Under the pieces are notes generated by a model. That model saw only the letters and a list, made by a program, of their open reading frames with translations, ran no database searches and was not told where the DNA came from. A DNA stretch of 9,321 nt from SZUA-430 sp044375275 (lineage in GTDB: Bacteria; Pseudomonadota; Alphaproteobacteria; Micropepsales; Micropepsaceae), in NCBI GenBank assembly GCA_044375275.1, contig JBILMZ010000138.1, positions 1-9,321 of the forward strand. Direction: 5' to 3'. The position numbers were made by a program, and so were the translations under genes. Shown here piece by piece: positions 8,334 to 9,321 of this stretch (its first letter is position 1; each line of letters starts with the position of its first letter).

Positions 8334-8609
8334 CTAGCTGTTTGAGGATTTCGCCGCTTGCGCGGCCTTCAACCTCTCCTGCCGGGCCCGCCACCAGCGC
8401 AGCGTCTTCACCTCGTTCCGCCGCCGGAATCGCCTGACCCGCGGAGAATCGACCGACAGCACCGCCAGCCCCGCCGGCACCATCCAGAGCCCCAGCACCG
8501 GCAGCCACCAGAAGGCGCCACCCGCCAGAAGCGCCCCGCCCAGGGCCGTCCGCCCCGTCTTTGTGCGGGGAACGCGGACTTTGTATTTGCCAATCCGGAT
8601 ATGCGACAT
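8334..8609 (-). CDS. Small membrane protein, 91 residues, uncharacterized
   Basis: The protein has a basic N-terminus (HIRIGKYKVRVPRTKTGR, residues 3-20), one long or hairpin-forming hydrophobic segment (about 22-53) with WWLPVLGLWMVPAGLAVLSVD, and a very basic C-terminal tail (57-83) rich in Arg and Lys. The LPVLGLWMVPAGLAVLS core recalls the PGPGW-type small transmembrane proteins, in which two short helices meet at a P/G turn, and similar short proteins with an 'fLPVLGfWMlPlGllvLSvD' core occur in alphaproteobacteria. Function is unknown. The ATG at 8607-8609 is preferred because GAGG lies 7 bases upstream. The longer in-frame start at 8669 would overlap the tRNA-Asn promoter. It is divergent from tRNA-Asn and convergent with the candidate small RNA. 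Confidence 0.75.
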   Translation of the reverse strand: MSHIRIGKYKVRVPRTKTGRTALGGALLAGGAFWWLPVLGLWMVPAGLAVLSVDSPRVRRFRRRNEVKTLRWWRARQERLKAAQAAKSSNS

Positions 8610-8638
8610 CGAAAAACCTCGGACCCTGTAATTGTGCT

Positions 8639-8666
8639 TTGACCGCTTCGGACGCTCTGATATAGG
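8639..8666 (+). promoter_or_regulatory. Promoter of tRNA-Asn
   Basis: TTGACC (8639-8644), a 16-base spacer and TATAGG (8661-8666) closely match the sigma70 consensus. Transcription should start near 8673, about 33 bases before the mature tRNA. Confidence 0.65.
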
Positions 8667-8705
8667 CACGCCCCTGCCCTTGCGGTAGGCCAGAGCGACA
8701 GGTAT

Positions 8706-8780
8706 TCCCCGGTAGCTCAGTGGTAGAGCAACCGGCTGTTAACCGGTTGGTCGCTGGTTCGAATCCGGCCCGGGGAGCCA
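8706..8780 (+). tRNA. tRNA-Asn (anticodon GTT)
   Basis: The cloverleaf folds completely. The acceptor stem is TCCCCGG/CCGGGGA. The D arm contains AGCTCAGTGGTAGAGC. The anticodon stem CCGGC/ACCGG carries the loop TGTTA, giving the anticodon GTT. The T arm contains GGTTCGAATCC, the discriminator is G, and CCA is encoded (8778-8780). A GC-rich hairpin without a T tract (CGCCCG-CCTTC-CGGGCG, 8798-8814) follows. Confidence 0.97.
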
Positions 8781-8781
8781 C

Positions 8782-9045
8782 TTCTTCGCTGTCAGGCCGC
8801 CCGCCTTCCGGGCGCGCCGCAGCCGGCGCGGCACTTCTCTCAAGCAACTCCGCCCTTTCAAGCATCTCGGGAAAATGCCGCCCGATCTCCACCAACCCCT
8901 GCGCGCGCTGGGCCGGATGGCCAATGTCATAGACAAGCCAGCCCGCCGCCGTGAGCAAGCTGATCCCGACGACAACCCCGCGCCGCATGAGCAGCGAGGG
9001 TTTGGCGAGACAGGGGTCGTTGGTGTGATGTTGTGTGTCAGTCAT
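8782..9045 (-). CDS. N-terminal part of a small membrane-protein ORF, 3' end unresolved
   Basis: An ATG at 9043-9045 has a good Shine-Dalgarno (GGGAG, 9 bases upstream). It opens a frame with GC-rich third positions and a plausible protein: a polar start, one membrane helix (RGVVVGISLLTAAGWLVYDIG, roughly residues 22-42) and an amphipathic helix (AQRAQGLVEIGRHFPEMLERAELLER, about 45-70). The frame has no stop before the tRNA. It continues through the antisense of tRNA-Asn to a TAG at 8125, passing over the 91-residue gene on the same strand. Those later residues are not credible. I report only the first 88 codons. Either the gene has decayed or been cut at the tRNA, or the frame shifts (an alternative frame stops inside the tRNA at 8739), or the coding look is accidental. 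The function is not recognised. Confidence 0.35.
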
Positions 9046-9181
9046 GGGTCAATACTCCCGCGACGCCGCACGCAAGCGCGCACGTCGCAATGGTCGATCT
9101 GTGATTTGGAAAAATGAGGGCAAATCCGCGTCTGCCAGCAGCCCTGAGCCCTGGACAGATTCCGACGCTATCGATTTACAG

Positions 9182-9230
9182 CGCCGAACATCGCCGAAAT
9201 CGCCGAAAACAAAAAGAGAACAAATCGCCG
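9182..9230 (+). repeat. Short CGCCGAA repeats
   Basis: CGCCGAA occurs at 9182-9188, 9192-9198 and 9201-9207, the last two as perfect tandem ATCGCCGAA units (9190-9207). A partial copy, ATCGCCG, ends at 9230. They lie in AT-richer DNA just before the palindrome. This may be simple-sequence drift or a small array of binding sites. Confidence 0.4.
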
Positions 9231-9233
9231 CAT

Positions 9234-9280
9234 CTCCCCCAAAACGCCGCAGCGTTTTGGGGGAGTACGTGCGAAGCACG
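9234..9280. repeat. REP-like intergenic palindrome with second hairpin
   Basis: CTCCCCCAAAACGC (9234-9247) and GCGTTTTGGGGGAG (9252-9265) form a perfect 14-bp inverted repeat around CGCA. A second small hairpin, CGTGC-GAA-GCACG (9268-9280), follows, and then GGAGGGGGGCGGC. This layout (CTCCCCC..GGGGGAG, then a GAAGC-type hairpin, then GGAGGGGG) matches dispersed intergenic repeats familiar from alphaproteobacterial chromosomes. The rest of 9046-9321 shows no gene that I can support. Confidence 0.6.
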
Positions 9281-9321
9281 GGAGGGGGGCGGCGCCAAAT
9301 GCTGAGATGGCACACCCCAAT

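Noticed and set aside
8125..8781. Continuation of the 9045 minus-strand frame to a 306-residue protein
   Set aside because: The stretch reading GFEPATNRLTAGCSTTELPG is the antisense translation of tRNA-Asn, a well-known false protein. Beyond it the frame overlaps the better supported 91-residue gene on the same strand, and then the antisense of the candidate small RNA and its terminator.
9049..9315. 88-codon minus-strand frame at the right edge
   Set aside because: It runs straight through the palindromic repeat and CGCCGAA units, has no binding site, and shows no recognisable protein features.

Overview
The window reads as chromosomal DNA of a GC-rich alphaproteobacterium. The main evidence is a PopZ-type polar organizing protein, the order PCMT-like methyltransferase / TolC / PopZ / ValRS, and a perfect CtrA recognition sequence (TTAA-N7-TTAAC). 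PopZ and CtrA together point towards the Caulobacterales/Hyphomonadaceae/Rhizobiales side of the class. I cannot name a genus from the sequence alone.

Left part (1-6530), all genes on the minus strand, so transcription runs right to left. A PCMT-like methyltransferase (5871-6530) has a good sigma70-type promoter. It is followed by a TolC-type outer-membrane channel (4342-5757), PopZ (3610-4209), an intrinsic terminator, valyl-tRNA synthetase valS (857-3511), and a six-helix DUF998 membrane protein (223-846) whose ribosome binding site touches the valS stop. Beyond a small GC-rich hairpin, the first codons of another minus-strand gene leave the window at base 1. They hint at an insertion-sequence transposase.

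Middle part (6640-8333), plus strand. tRNA-Cys(GCA) has its own promoter. It is followed by a TMEM43/LUMA-family membrane protein (6868-7971) and a weak terminator. The 362-base gap 7972-8333 holds no credible protein gene. It does hold a perfect CtrA box, then a 6-bp hairpin, a C-rich single-stranded stretch and a textbook intrinsic terminator. I read this as a probable CtrA-controlled small RNA, and it is the most interesting item in the window.

Right part (8334-9321). A 91-residue membrane protein (minus strand) is divergent from a promoter serving tRNA-Asn(GTT). Next is the start of a small minus-strand membrane-protein ORF whose frame runs into the antisense of the tRNA, so its 3' end is unresolved. 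The last ~275 bases hold no gene that I can support, but contain short CGCCGAA repeats and a 14-bp perfect palindrome followed by a second hairpin, resembling a REP-type intergenic repeat.

Functionally the window is mostly housekeeping and envelope: translation (valS, two tRNAs), export (TolC), polar cell-cycle organization (PopZ) and several membrane proteins of unknown role. The signs of unusual or accessory biology are the probable sRNA unit, the arginine-rich PopZ linker, the methyltransferase lacking the usual isoaspartyl-repair motif, and the lower-GC left edge next to a possible insertion sequence.
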